From NCBI GenBank assembly GCA_000318405.1, contig KB291775.1, positions 1 through 53,073 on the forward strand: a stretch of 53,073 bases of DNA. Reading direction: 5' to 3'. Position 1 is the stretch's first letter, and every line of letters begins with the position of its first letter. Source of the stretch: Brevundimonas diminuta 470-4 (lineage in GTDB: Bacteria; Pseudomonadota; Alphaproteobacteria; Caulobacterales; Caulobacteraceae). A program made the translations under genes and the position numbers. A model generated the notes under the pieces. That model was not told where the DNA came from. It ran no database searches and worked only from the letters and a program-made list of their open reading frames with translations. Shown here piece by piece: positions 7,055-16,065 of this stretch.

Positions 7055-8818
7055 GTGAGGGTCGGCCGGGTTCTGGGCCGAAAGCTCGGGCGCCGCAGCG
7101 TCCAGGGCATCCGATTCCGCCTGGGCCTGGCCATGGCCCTGGGCCTGCTGCCCATCCTGCTGCTCGGCGTGATCCAGACCGAGGCCGAGTTCCGCAAACA
7201 GGAGCAGGAACGACGCATCGACCTGCAGCTGGCGGCCGAACGCAGCGCCTCGGAGGCCAAGGCCAGGATCAACTCGACCGTCGTGCTGCTTCAGGCCCTG
7301 ACGCCTGAAGGGGTCGGCTTCTTCTGCGAAGCGCGGCTGACCGCCCTCGCCGCCCGGATGGACGCAATTACAAGCCTGGCGCGCTACAGCGCGACCGGCG
7401 CTCCGGTCTGCGCGTCACGCGACGCCGGTCAGGCGCAAGACGACGAAAGCGTCCTGGGTCAGGCCTGGCATCGGCGCCTCAGCGAGGGCGAGGACGTCGT
7501 GATGCAACGCTCGGCCGACGGGGAATACCTGATCGTCGCCGTGCGTTGGGAGCGCCCGATGGGCGCCTTCCAGGGCGCGCTGGCGGCGAGAGTGCCCCTG
7601 CGCGTGCTCCAGCCGGACATCCGCGATCCCGCCCTGCCCCCCGGTTCTCAGGCGGCGCTGACGGATGGCGCCGGAAACATTCTGATCGCCACCGACCCCG
7701 CGCCGTTCGCCCTGAAACGCGCACGCCAAGCCGAAGGCTGGACCGAACGGGCGCGCGCCGGCGCCGCCGTCATGTTCGAAGCGCGCGACGCCCAGGGACG
7801 ACGCCATGTCTATGGAGGCGCGCCCCTGGCTGGACAAGACGTCTTCGTCCTGCTGTCGGCCCCGGCGCCGGGACTGCTGTCCTGGGCGCGGCTGAACCCG
7901 TTCGGGACCCTGTTGCTGCCGCTGGCGGCGTGGCTGACGGCGTTTGCGGCCGTCATGTTGCTGTCCGAGCGGATCGTGGTGCGCTGGCTCGACTATCTGG
8001 AGCGGGTGGCCGCCATCTATGCGCGGGGGCGTTTCTCCATTCGCCCGGTCCAGGCCGAGCACGCCCCGGCCGAAATCCGCACCCTGGCCCGCACCCTGGG
8101 TCAGTTGGGCGAGACCATCACCCGCCGCGACAAGGATATTCTGGACGCGCTGGAGGAGAAGGACGCCCTGCTGCGCGAAATCCACCACCGGGTGAAAAAC
8201 AATCTGCAGATCATTTCCTCCCTGCTGTCGATGCAGCAGCGGGCGGTGACCGACCCCGGCGCGCGCGCGGCCCTGGGCGACACGCGACAGCGCATCACCG
8301 CCCTGGCTCAGATCTATCGCGTCCTCTACCAGAGCGAGGATATCCGCGAGGCCGACGCCGACACATTCCTGCGCGAATTGGTCGGTCAGTTGATCGCAGG
8401 CGAGGCGGTGCGCGGCCCGCTGGTGACCACCTCCATCGAGGCCGATCCGCTGATCATCGACCCCGACAAGCTGGCGCCCCTGGCCCTGTGGCTGGTCGAG
8501 GCCGTGTCAAACGCCCAGAAACACGCCTTCGCCGGACGCGGCGGCGAACTGAAGGTGCGCTTCAAAGTCGACGGCGACACCAGCGTACTGGAAGTCGAGG
8601 ATGACGGTCCCGGACTGGACGACGCCATTGAAGCGGGCGTCGGCCGCACCCTGATGATGGCCTTCGCCAAACAACTGCGCGGCGAGGCCCGGATCGTTCC
8701 CGCCCCCGGCGGCGGCTCGATCGCACGGCTGACCTTCGTCACCCCCGAAGCCCGCGAAGCCGCCCATGTGAGAGAGGTCGCGGCCTTCCGTCTCAGCGGA
8801 ACCGCTCCCCAAGCGTAG
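7055..8818 (+). CDS. Membrane sensor histidine kinase, PhyK-like (HisKA_2)
   Basis: 587-residue kinase from a GTG start 2 bases after the ecfG stop. A longer frame from 6890 would run through ecfG and is rejected. TM1 is at about 20-41, an extracytoplasmic sensor region at about 42-278, TM2 at about 280-305, and then a HAMP-like linker. The HisKA_2 segment IHHRVKNNLQIISSLLSMQ has its phospho-acceptor His near 375. The ATPase domain carries NAQKHAF (N box), EVEDDGPG (G1) and a C-terminal GGGSIARLTF. By position and kinase type it is the likely phosphodonor of PhyR, as PhyK is in Caulobacter. Its 3' end contains the EcfG promoter of the next gene. Confidence 0.9.
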   Translation: MRVGRVLGRKLGRRSVQGIRFRLGLAMALGLLPILLLGVIQTEAEFRKQEQERRIDLQLAAERSASEAKARINSTVVLLQALTPEGVGFFCEARLTALAARMDAITSLARYSATGAPVCASRDAGQAQDDESVLGQAWHRRLSEGEDVVMQRSADGEYLIVAVRWERPMGAFQGALAARVPLRVLQPDIRDPALPPGSQAALTDGAGNILIATDPAPFALKRARQAEGWTERARAGAAVMFEARDAQGRRHVYGGAPLAGQDVFVLLSAPAPGLLSWARLNPFGTLLLPLAAWLTAFAAVMLLSERIVVRWLDYLERVAAIYARGRFSIRPVQAEHAPAEIRTLARTLGQLGETITRRDKDILDALEEKDALLREIHHRVKNNLQIISSLLSMQQRAVTDPGARAALGDTRQRITALAQIYRVLYQSEDIREADADTFLRELVGQLIAGEAVRGPLVTTSIEADPLIIDPDKLAPLALWLVEAVSNAQKHAFAGRGGELKVRFKVDGDTSVLEVEDDGPGLDDAIEAGVGRTLMMAFAKQLRGEARIVPAPGGGSIARLTFVTPEAREAAHVREVAAFRLSGTAPQA

Positions 8819-8822
8819 CGTT
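8798..8822 (+). promoter_or_regulatory. Sigma-EcfG promoter of the entericidin-like gene
   Basis: GGAAC (8798-8802), a 16-base spacer and CGTT (8819-8822), overlapping the last codons of the kinase gene. It leaves a leader of roughly 35-40 bases before the ATG at 8866. Confidence 0.8.
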
Positions 8823-8865
8823 GTATGGAGCACGGGCGCGGAGCCCGAACCAACAGGAGCCTCCA

Positions 8866-9003
8866 ATGCGCAAACTCATCATTCTGGCCGTCGCTGCTGC
8901 AGCTTTGACCACCGCCGCCTGCAACACCATTCAAGGCGTCGGCCGCGACACCCAGGCCGCCGGCCAGGCGGTCGAAGGCGCTGCTCGCGACGCCAAGAAC
9001 TAA
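8866..9003 (+). CDS. Entericidin A/B-family small lipoprotein
   Basis: 45-residue entericidin-like lipoprotein. The signal peptide MRKLIILAVAAAALTTAAC ends in a lipobox with Cys19, and the short mature part NTIQGVGRDTQAAGQAVEGA is the family's amphipathic repeat. ATG 8866 has AGGAG (8855-8859) 6 bases upstream. In enterobacteria, entericidins are stress-induced membrane lipoproteins. Here an exact EcfG promoter at 8798-8822 makes it a probable general stress gene. A strong terminator follows (9037-9072), so it is monocistronic despite lying 47 bases after the kinase. Confidence 0.9.
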   Translation: MRKLIILAVAAAALTTAACNTIQGVGRDTQAAGQAVEGAARDAKN

Positions 9004-9036
9004 AGACCCGCCCGGATCGGGCGAACCGTTATTCAG

Positions 9037-9072
9037 CCCCGCGGACATTTCTGTCCGCGGGGTTTTATTTTT
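9037..9072 (+). terminator. Strong Rho-independent terminator
   Basis: A perfect 11-bp stem, CCCCGCGGACA (9037-9047) with TGTCCGCGGGG (9052-9062), loop TTTC, followed by TTTTATTTTT. It ends the entericidin-like transcript. Confidence 0.93.
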
Positions 9073-9143
9073 CTCTGGTGCAGCATGGCCCGCTTGTTTA
9101 GCGTCCGCCCGCCCCACGTCGGGGCCAGGACACTGAAAGAAAA

Positions 9144-10262
9144 ATGCGCGTCGGCTCCCCCCGAGAAATCAAGACCAATGAACATCGCGTCGGCCTGACG
9201 CCGGCCGCCGTCGGCGAATACATCGCCCACGGCCATACCGTCCTGATCGAGACGGGCGCCGGTCTGGGCGCGGGCTTCACCGACGCCGATTACGTGAAGG
9301 CAGGCGCGCGCATCGCCCCCGACGCCGCCGCCGTCTTCACCGACAGCGACATGATCGTGAAGGTCAAGGAGCTTCAGCCCGCCGAGTTCGCCCTGCTGAA
9401 GCCGGAACACATCCTTTTCACCTATCTGCACCTGGCGCCCGATCCCGAACAGACCAAGGCCCTGTTGGCCTCGGGCTGCGCCGCCGTCGCCTATGAGACG
9501 GTCACCGACCGGAACGGCGGCCTGCCGCTGCTGGCGCCCATGTCCGAAGTGGCGGGGCGTATCGGCGTCTTCTCGGCGGCCGAGACCCTGCTGAAGCACA
9601 AGGGCGGGATGGGCCTGCTGTTCTGCGGCGTGCCGGGCGTGGCGCCCGCGCGGGTGCTGGTGCTGGGCGGCGGCGTCGTGGGGCTGAACGCCGCGCGTAT
9701 GGCCGTGGGTCTGGGCGCCGAGGTGGTGGTGCTGGAACGGTCGATCCCCCGGATGCGTCATATCGACGAAGTGACCGGCGGGCGCGTCATCACCCGCTAT
9801 TCCTCGCTGCACGCCATTGAGGAAGAACTGCCCAGGGCCGATGTGGTGATCGGCGCCGTCCTGACGCCGGGCGCCGAGGCCCCGACCCTGGTGCGCCGGG
9901 ACCAGCTGGCGTCGATGAAGAAGGACAGCGTGCTGATCGACGTCGCCATTGATCAGGGCGGCTGTTTCGAGACCTCGCGCCCGACCACCCACGATGATCC
10001 GACCTATGTGGTCGACGGGGTCATCCACTACTGCGTCGGCAATATGCCGGGCGCCGTGCCGCGCACCAGCTCCGAGGCCCTGAACAACGCCACCCTGCCC
10101 TATGGTCTGGCCCTGGCCGATCAGGGGCTGGAGGCTCTGCGCGCCGATCCGCACCTGGCCCGCGGCCTGAATGTGCTGAAGGGCCAGATCACCCACCCCG
10201 CCGTCGGCAAGGCTCTCGACATGGCGTGGAGCGACCCCTTCGGCGTCTGGGCCAAAGGCTGA
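9144..10262 (+). CDS. ald: Alanine dehydrogenase
   Basis: 372-residue NAD-dependent alanine dehydrogenase (L-alanine to pyruvate plus ammonium, reversible), full family length. Catalytic and substrate residues fall at the expected numbers: Arg15 (EHRVG), Lys75 (VKVKELQ) and His96 (TYLHLAPD). The Rossmann motif is VLVLGGGVVGLNAA (near 172-185), and the late signature NMPGAVPRTSSEALNNATLPY is intact. It could be mistaken for the PntA alpha subunit of transhydrogenase, but length and motifs fit Ald. It lies between a strong terminator and obg (61 bases downstream), and may be its own unit. The start is ATG 9144, with GAAAGAAAA just upstream. Confidence 0.95.
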   Translation: MRVGSPREIKTNEHRVGLTPAAVGEYIAHGHTVLIETGAGLGAGFTDADYVKAGARIAPDAAAVFTDSDMIVKVKELQPAEFALLKPEHILFTYLHLAPDPEQTKALLASGCAAVAYETVTDRNGGLPLLAPMSEVAGRIGVFSAAETLLKHKGGMGLLFCGVPGVAPARVLVLGGGVVGLNAARMAVGLGAEVVVLERSIPRMRHIDEVTGGRVITRYSSLHAIEEELPRADVVIGAVLTPGAEAPTLVRRDQLASMKKDSVLIDVAIDQGGCFETSRPTTHDDPTYVVDGVIHYCVGNMPGAVPRTSSEALNNATLPYGLALADQGLEALRADPHLARGLNVLKGQITHPAVGKALDMAWSDPFGVWAKG

Positions 10263-10292
10263 AGACACAGCTAAGATCGCACCCGCCTGTAA

Positions 10293-11378
<1,086 letters not shown>

Positions 11379-11390
11379 GGGGCTGAGGTA

Positions 11391-11514
11391 CTCCTCCCCA
11401 TTTCATGGGGAGGTGGCGCGGACGCGATAGCGTCCGTGACGGAGGGGCCTCTGGGTTCCGCTCGCGTAATGCCCCTCCACCGCTACGCGGTCCCCCTCCC
11501 CACACAGTGGGAGG
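11391..11514. repeat. Structured intergenic palindromic repeat element
   Basis: About 124 bases between obg and polA made of nested inverted repeats. CCTCCCCAT/ATGGGGAGG is at 11393-11413. GGACGC/GCGTCC is at 11420-11435. GGAGGGGC (11441-11448) pairs with GCCCCTCC (11471-11478). ACCGC/GCGGT is at 11479-11491. CCTCCCCAC/GTGGGAGG (one bulge) is at about 11495-11513. Both ends carry CCTCCCC-type palindromes, so the whole looks like a mobile or dispersed REP/MITE-like unit of the kind seen between genes in Caulobacterales and Sphingomonadales. No open frame of its own is credible. Copy number cannot be judged from one window. Confidence 0.7.
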
Positions 11515-11561
11515 AAAGAAGCACAGATGACGCGACGGTTCCCGCCCCCTATGTTCGCGCC

Positions 11562-14462
11562 ATGACCGATGCGACCGCCGAATCCGAAATCCCCGCCCGC
11601 CCTCTGACCCAGGACGGGCCGCCCTTGCGGCTGTGGATGATCGACGCCTCGGCCTACATCTTCCGCGCCTACCACGCCCTGCCGCCGCTGACCCGCAAGT
11701 CGGACGGCCTGCCCGTGGGGGCGGTGCAGGGCTACTGCAACATGCTGTGGAAGCTGATCCGCGACATGAAGGGCGAGGACGGGCCGACGCACCTGGTCGC
11801 CGTCTTCGACCATTCGGAGAAGACCTTCCGCAACGATCTCTACGACCAGTACAAGGCCCACCGTCCCCCGGCGCCCGAAGATCTGGTGCCGCAGTTCCCG
11901 CTGGTTCGCGAGGCGACCAAGGCCTTCGGCGTCCACTGCGTCGAGATGGCCGGATACGAAGCCGACGACCTGATCGCCACCTATGCCTGCAAGGCGCGCG
12001 ATGCGGGCGGCGAAGCGGTGATCGTCAGTTCCGACAAGGACCTGATGCAGCTGATCGGCGACGGCGTGGTCATGTACGACCCGATGAAGGATCGGCGCCT
12101 GGACGAAGAGGCCGTGTTCGAGAAGTTCGGCGTCACACCCGACAAGGTGGTCGAGGTTCAGGCCCTGATCGGCGACAGCGTCGACAACGTGCCCGGCGCC
12201 CCCGGCATCGGCCCCAAGACGGCGGCCCAGCTGATCCACGAGTACGGCGATCTGGACACCCTGCTGGCCCGCGCGGGCGAGATCAAACAGCCCAAGCGCC
12301 GCGAGACGCTGATCAATTTCGCCGATCAGATCCGCCTGTCGCGCGAACTGGTGAAGCTGACCTGCGACGCGCCGATCCCCGAACCGATCGACGACTTCAT
12401 CATCCGCGACCCGGACCCTGAGACCCTGTCCGCCTTCCTGGAAATGATGGAGTTCCGCTCGCTGGCCCGCCGGGTCGGCGACGGCAAGGCGCCGCAGAAG
12501 GAAGGCTCCGCCTTCACCCGCCAGCCGACCGCGCCGGTGGCCACGCCCCGCTATGGCCAGACCGAAGTCGCAGCCCCGGCCGAAGTCCACGCCATCGACC
12601 ACGATCGCTACGAGTGCGTGCAGACGCTGGAAGACCTCGACCGCTGGATCGCGCGCGCCAGGGCGGCGGGCGTGGTCGGCTTCGACACCGAGACGGACGC
12701 CCTGTCCTCAACCCACGCCGGGTTGTGCGGCGTGTCGCTGGCGGTTGGGCCGAACGAGGCCTGCTACATCCCCCTGACGCATGAGCACGAGCCGACCGGC
12801 GACGGCGGTCTGGACTTCGGGGACGGCGGCGACGCCCGCCCGCCGTTGCAACAGATCGACAAGCCGACGGCCCTGGCGCGGCTGAAGACGCTGCTGGAAG
12901 ACCCGTCGGTGCTGAAGGTCGGCCAGAACATCAAATACGACCTCGCTGTCATGGCCCGGCGCGGCGTGCGCGTCGCCCCGATCGACGACGTGATGCTGAT
13001 CTCCTACGTGCTGGAGGGCGGACTGCACGGCCACGGCATGGACGAACTGGCGCGCCTGCACCTCGGCCACGAGCCGATGACCTTCAAGAGCGTGGCGGGG
13101 ACCGGCAAGAGCCAGAAGAGCTTCAAACACGTCGAGATGAAATCGGCCGTCTGCTACGCCGCCGAGGACGCGGACGTGACCCTGCGCCTGCATCGCCTGC
13201 TGAAGCCGCGCCTGGCGGCCGAGGGCCTGTCGAGCGTCTATGAGACGCTGGAGCGCGGCATGCCCGCCGTCCTGGCCGACATGGAGCGGGCCGGGGTGCG
13301 GGTCGATCCGGACCGTCTGCGCTCCCTGTCCTCGACCTTCGGCCAGCGCATGGCCGAGCTGGAGGAAGAGGCGCACAGGCTGGCGGGCCGTCCCTTCAAC
13401 GTCGGCAGCCCGCGCCAGATCGGCGAGATCCTGTTCGGCGAGATGAACCTGCCCGGCGGCAAGAAGACCGCCAGCGGCCAGTGGGGCACCGACGCCAGCG
13501 TGCTGGAGGAACTGGCTCAGACCCAGGCCCTGCCCCGCACCATCCTGGACTGGCGCCAGCTGTCCAAGCTGAAGGGCACCTATACCGACGCCCTGGTGGC
13601 GGCGATGGACCCGCAGACGAACCGGGTCCACACCTCCTATCAGCTGGCGGCCGCGACCACGGGGCGTCTGGCCTCATCCGACCCCAACCTGCAGAACATC
13701 CCGATCCGCACCGAGACCGGCCGCCAGATCCGTCAGGCCTTCATCGCCTCGCCGGGCCATGTGCTGATCTCAGCCGACTACAGCCAGATCGAGCTGCGCC
13801 TGCTGGCCCACATCGGCGACATTCCCGAGCTGAAGCGCGCCTTCAAGAGCGGCCTGGACATCCATGCCGCCACCGCCTCGGAAATGTTCGGCGTCCCGGT
13901 CGAGGGCATGTCCAGCGAGACCCGCCGCCGCGCCAAGGCCATCAACTTCGGCATCATCTACGGCATCAGCGCCTTCGGCCTGGCCGCCCAGCTGGGCATC
14001 GATCAGGGCGAGGCCGGGGCCTACATCAAGACCTATTTCGAGCGCTTCCCCGGCATCCGCGCCTACATGGACAGGACCAAGGCGCTGGTGAAGGAGCAGG
14101 GCTTCGTCACCACCGTATTCGGGCGGCGCATCCACATCCCGGCCATCCGCTCCAAGTCCGGCGCCGAGCGCCAGTTCGGCGAGCGCGCGGCCATCAACGC
14201 CCCGATCCAGGGCGCCGCCGCCGACATCATCCGCCGCGCCATGATCCGCATGCCCGGCGCCTTGCTTGAGGCCGGTCTTCAGACCCGGATGCTGCTGCAG
14301 GTCCACGACGAACTGGTGTTCGAGGCCCCCGAGGCCGAGGCCGAACGCGCCGTCGCCGTCATCCGCCGCGTGATGGAGACCGCCGCCGAACCGGCCGTGG
14401 CCCTGAGCGTTCCGCTGGACGTCGAAGCCAAGGCCGCCGGCAACTGGGACGACGCGCACTAA
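11562..14462 (+). CDS. polA: DNA polymerase I
   Basis: 966-residue three-domain DNA polymerase I for Okazaki-fragment processing and repair synthesis. The 5' nuclease domain is at about 18-310 (YEADDLIATYA, SSDKDLMQL, GDSVDNVPGAPGIGPKTA). The 3'-5' proofreading domain is at about 350-590 with its acidic residues intact (FDTETD, QNIKYD, YAAEDAD). The polymerase domain follows with motif A DYSQIELRLLAH, motif B RRRAKAINFGIIYG and motif C VHDEL. The start at ATG 11562 was chosen because the longer frame begins inside the intergenic repeat. An insertion rich in Gly/Asp (GDGGLDFGDGGD) sits in the exonuclease domain. A small acetyltransferase gene follows 20 bases later. Confidence 0.97.
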   Translation: MTDATAESEIPARPLTQDGPPLRLWMIDASAYIFRAYHALPPLTRKSDGLPVGAVQGYCNMLWKLIRDMKGEDGPTHLVAVFDHSEKTFRNDLYDQYKAHRPPAPEDLVPQFPLVREATKAFGVHCVEMAGYEADDLIATYACKARDAGGEAVIVSSDKDLMQLIGDGVVMYDPMKDRRLDEEAVFEKFGVTPDKVVEVQALIGDSVDNVPGAPGIGPKTAAQLIHEYGDLDTLLARAGEIKQPKRRETLINFADQIRLSRELVKLTCDAPIPEPIDDFIIRDPDPETLSAFLEMMEFRSLARRVGDGKAPQKEGSAFTRQPTAPVATPRYGQTEVAAPAEVHAIDHDRYECVQTLEDLDRWIARARAAGVVGFDTETDALSSTHAGLCGVSLAVGPNEACYIPLTHEHEPTGDGGLDFGDGGDARPPLQQIDKPTALARLKTLLEDPSVLKVGQNIKYDLAVMARRGVRVAPIDDVMLISYVLEGGLHGHGMDELARLHLGHEPMTFKSVAGTGKSQKSFKHVEMKSAVCYAAEDADVTLRLHRLLKPRLAAEGLSSVYETLERGMPAVLADMERAGVRVDPDRLRSLSSTFGQRMAELEEEAHRLAGRPFNVGSPRQIGEILFGEMNLPGGKKTASGQWGTDASVLEELAQTQALPRTILDWRQLSKLKGTYTDALVAAMDPQTNRVHTSYQLAAATTGRLASSDPNLQNIPIRTETGRQIRQAFIASPGHVLISADYSQIELRLLAHIGDIPELKRAFKSGLDIHAATASEMFGVPVEGMSSETRRRAKAINFGIIYGISAFGLAAQLGIDQGEAGAYIKTYFERFPGIRAYMDRTKALVKEQGFVTTVFGRRIHIPAIRSKSGAERQFGERAAINAPIQGAAADIIRRAMIRMPGALLEAGLQTRMLLQVHDELVFEAPEAEAERAVAVIRRVMETAAEPAVALSVPLDVEAKAAGNWDDAH

Positions 14463-14482
14463 CTCCAACCAAGGACGACGAC

Positions 14483-14791
14483 ATGAGCCTGGACCCCGAA
14501 ATCCGCGACAATGAAGACGCCAAGCGTTACGAGCTGGACGTCGACGGCGAGACCGCTGTCGTCATCTACAACCCCGTCGCGGGCGGGCGGCTGATCACCG
14601 AGACCCTCGTGCCGATCCCCCTGGAGGGGCGCGGCATCGCCAGCCGCATGGCCAAACACGTCCTGACCGACCTGAAGGATAAGGGCCTGCTGATCCTGCC
14701 GACCTGCCCCTTCTTCTCCAGCTATCTGAAGAAGCACCCGGAATACGCGGATCAGGTGCATCCGACCTATCGAGCCATGCTGGGCCTCTGA
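14483..14791 (+). CDS. Small GNAT-like N-acetyltransferase (YjdJ/acetyltransf_CG type)
   Basis: 102-residue single-domain protein of the short GNAT-like group (Pfam Acetyltransf_CG). The acetyl-CoA loop reads PLEGRGIASRMAKHVL (about 49-64, the GxGxA-type turn being GRGIAS), and the end PTCPFFSSYLKKHPEY is the hallmark of this subfamily. A physiological substrate is not known for the family. It starts 20 bases after polA with AAGGA upstream, so it may be co-transcribed, and is followed 38 bases later by the flavoprotein gene. Confidence 0.88.
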   Translation: MSLDPEIRDNEDAKRYELDVDGETAVVIYNPVAGGRLITETLVPIPLEGRGIASRMAKHVLTDLKDKGLLILPTCPFFSSYLKKHPEYADQVHPTYRAMLGL

Positions 14792-14829
14792 CGGTCGCTT
14801 CGCGCGCCATCCCCTGCTAGGGCGGGGCG

Positions 14830-16053
14830 ATGAAGTCTTCAGACATCGACGTCCTGATCGTCGGCGCCGGCGCGGCCGGCATGATGTGCGCCATCGAGGC
14901 GGGCAAGCGCGGCCGTCGCGTGCGCGTGATCGATCACGCCCGCGCGCCGGGCGAGAAGATCCGCATTTCGGGCGGCGGGCGCTGCAACTTCACCAATCTG
15001 GGGACGAGCGGCGCCAACTTCCTGGGCGAGAATCCGCGCTTCGCCCTGTCGGCCCTGCGGCGCTTCACCCAGCACGACTTCATCAAGATGGTCGATCGCC
15101 ACGGCGTCGCCTGGCACGAGAAGACCCTCGGCCAGCTGTTTTGCGACGACAGCGCCAAGCAGATCATCCGTATGCTGACAGATGAGATGAAGGCCGCAGG
15201 CGTCACCCTGTCGCTGGGCCTCGGCGTCAAAACGGTCGAGCGCGCGGGCGATAGGTTTCAGGTCGATCTGGACGACGGGTCGCGGGTGACGGCGGCGTCT
15301 CTGGTCGTGGCGACCGGCGGCAAGTCCATTCCCAAGATGGGGGCCACCGGCTGGGGCTATGAGGTGGCGCGGCGCTTCGGCCTGCGCGTCACCGACACCC
15401 GGCCAGCCCTCGTGCCCCTGACGTTCGAGCCGGGCCTGCTGGAGCAACTCAAGCCGCTCGCGGGCGTGTCGGTCGACGCCGTGGTCCGCCACAAGGCGCC
15501 CAAGGATGCGGGCTCCGGCCGCCCGGCCAAGGAGACCGTCTTCCGCGAAGGCCTGCTGTTCACCCATCGGGGCCTGTCGGGGCCGTCGATCCTGCAGATC
15601 AGCTCCTACTGGCGCGAAGGCGAGGCGATCACCGTCGATCTGGCCCCCGACCGCGACGCCGCCGCCGAAATTCTGGCCGCCAAGACCGAGAACGGCAAGC
15701 AGGCCGTCCATACGGCCGTCGGTCACGTCGTGCCACGCCGTCTGGCCGAGGCCCTGTGCGCGCGCGAAAACCTGTCCGGCAAGCTGGCCGAGGTCGGCGA
15801 CAAGAAGCTGCGCGCCCTGGCCGAGGCGGTCAACGCCTGGACCGTCAAGCCGGTCGGCTCGGAGGGTTATCGCACCGCCGAGGTCACGCTGGGCGGGGTC
15901 GACACCGCCGCCCTCGATCAACAGACGATGGAGGCCAAGGCGGTCCCCGGCCTGTTCTTCATCGGCGAGGTGGCCGACGTCACCGGCTGGCTGGGCGGCT
16001 ACAACTTCCAGTGGGCCTGGTCGTCAGGCTGGGCGGCGGGCCAGCACTGCTGA
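14830..16053 (+). CDS. HI0933-family NAD(P)/FAD-dependent flavoprotein
   Basis: 407-residue flavoprotein of the HI0933/YhiN family. The FAD-binding motif is at the N-terminus (VLIVGAGAAGMMCAIEAGKRG, residues about 7-27). The family signature KIRISGGGRCNFTN lies near 43-56, followed by ATGGKSIPKMGATGWGY (about 160-176) and the C-terminal VADVTGWLGGYNFQWAWSSG. The family is widespread, but its reaction is undetermined. It is convergent with the 574-residue protein at 16066, 12 bases away, with only a weak 5-bp hairpin (16055-16068) between. Confidence 0.92.
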   Translation: MKSSDIDVLIVGAGAAGMMCAIEAGKRGRRVRVIDHARAPGEKIRISGGGRCNFTNLGTSGANFLGENPRFALSALRRFTQHDFIKMVDRHGVAWHEKTLGQLFCDDSAKQIIRMLTDEMKAAGVTLSLGLGVKTVERAGDRFQVDLDDGSRVTAASLVVATGGKSIPKMGATGWGYEVARRFGLRVTDTRPALVPLTFEPGLLEQLKPLAGVSVDAVVRHKAPKDAGSGRPAKETVFREGLLFTHRGLSGPSILQISSYWREGEAITVDLAPDRDAAAEILAAKTENGKQAVHTAVGHVVPRRLAEALCARENLSGKLAEVGDKKLRALAEAVNAWTVKPVGSEGYRTAEVTLGGVDTAALDQQTMEAKAVPGLFFIGEVADVTGWLGGYNFQWAWSSGWAAGQHC

Positions 16054-16065
16054 TTGAGGAAGACC

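Noticed and set aside
9740..9772. GGAAC-N17-CGTC inside ald
   Set aside because: Not an exact EcfG match and internal to a gene.
11436..11561. polA N-terminal extension
   Set aside because: Those 42 codons lie in the palindromic repeat and are not polymerase-like.
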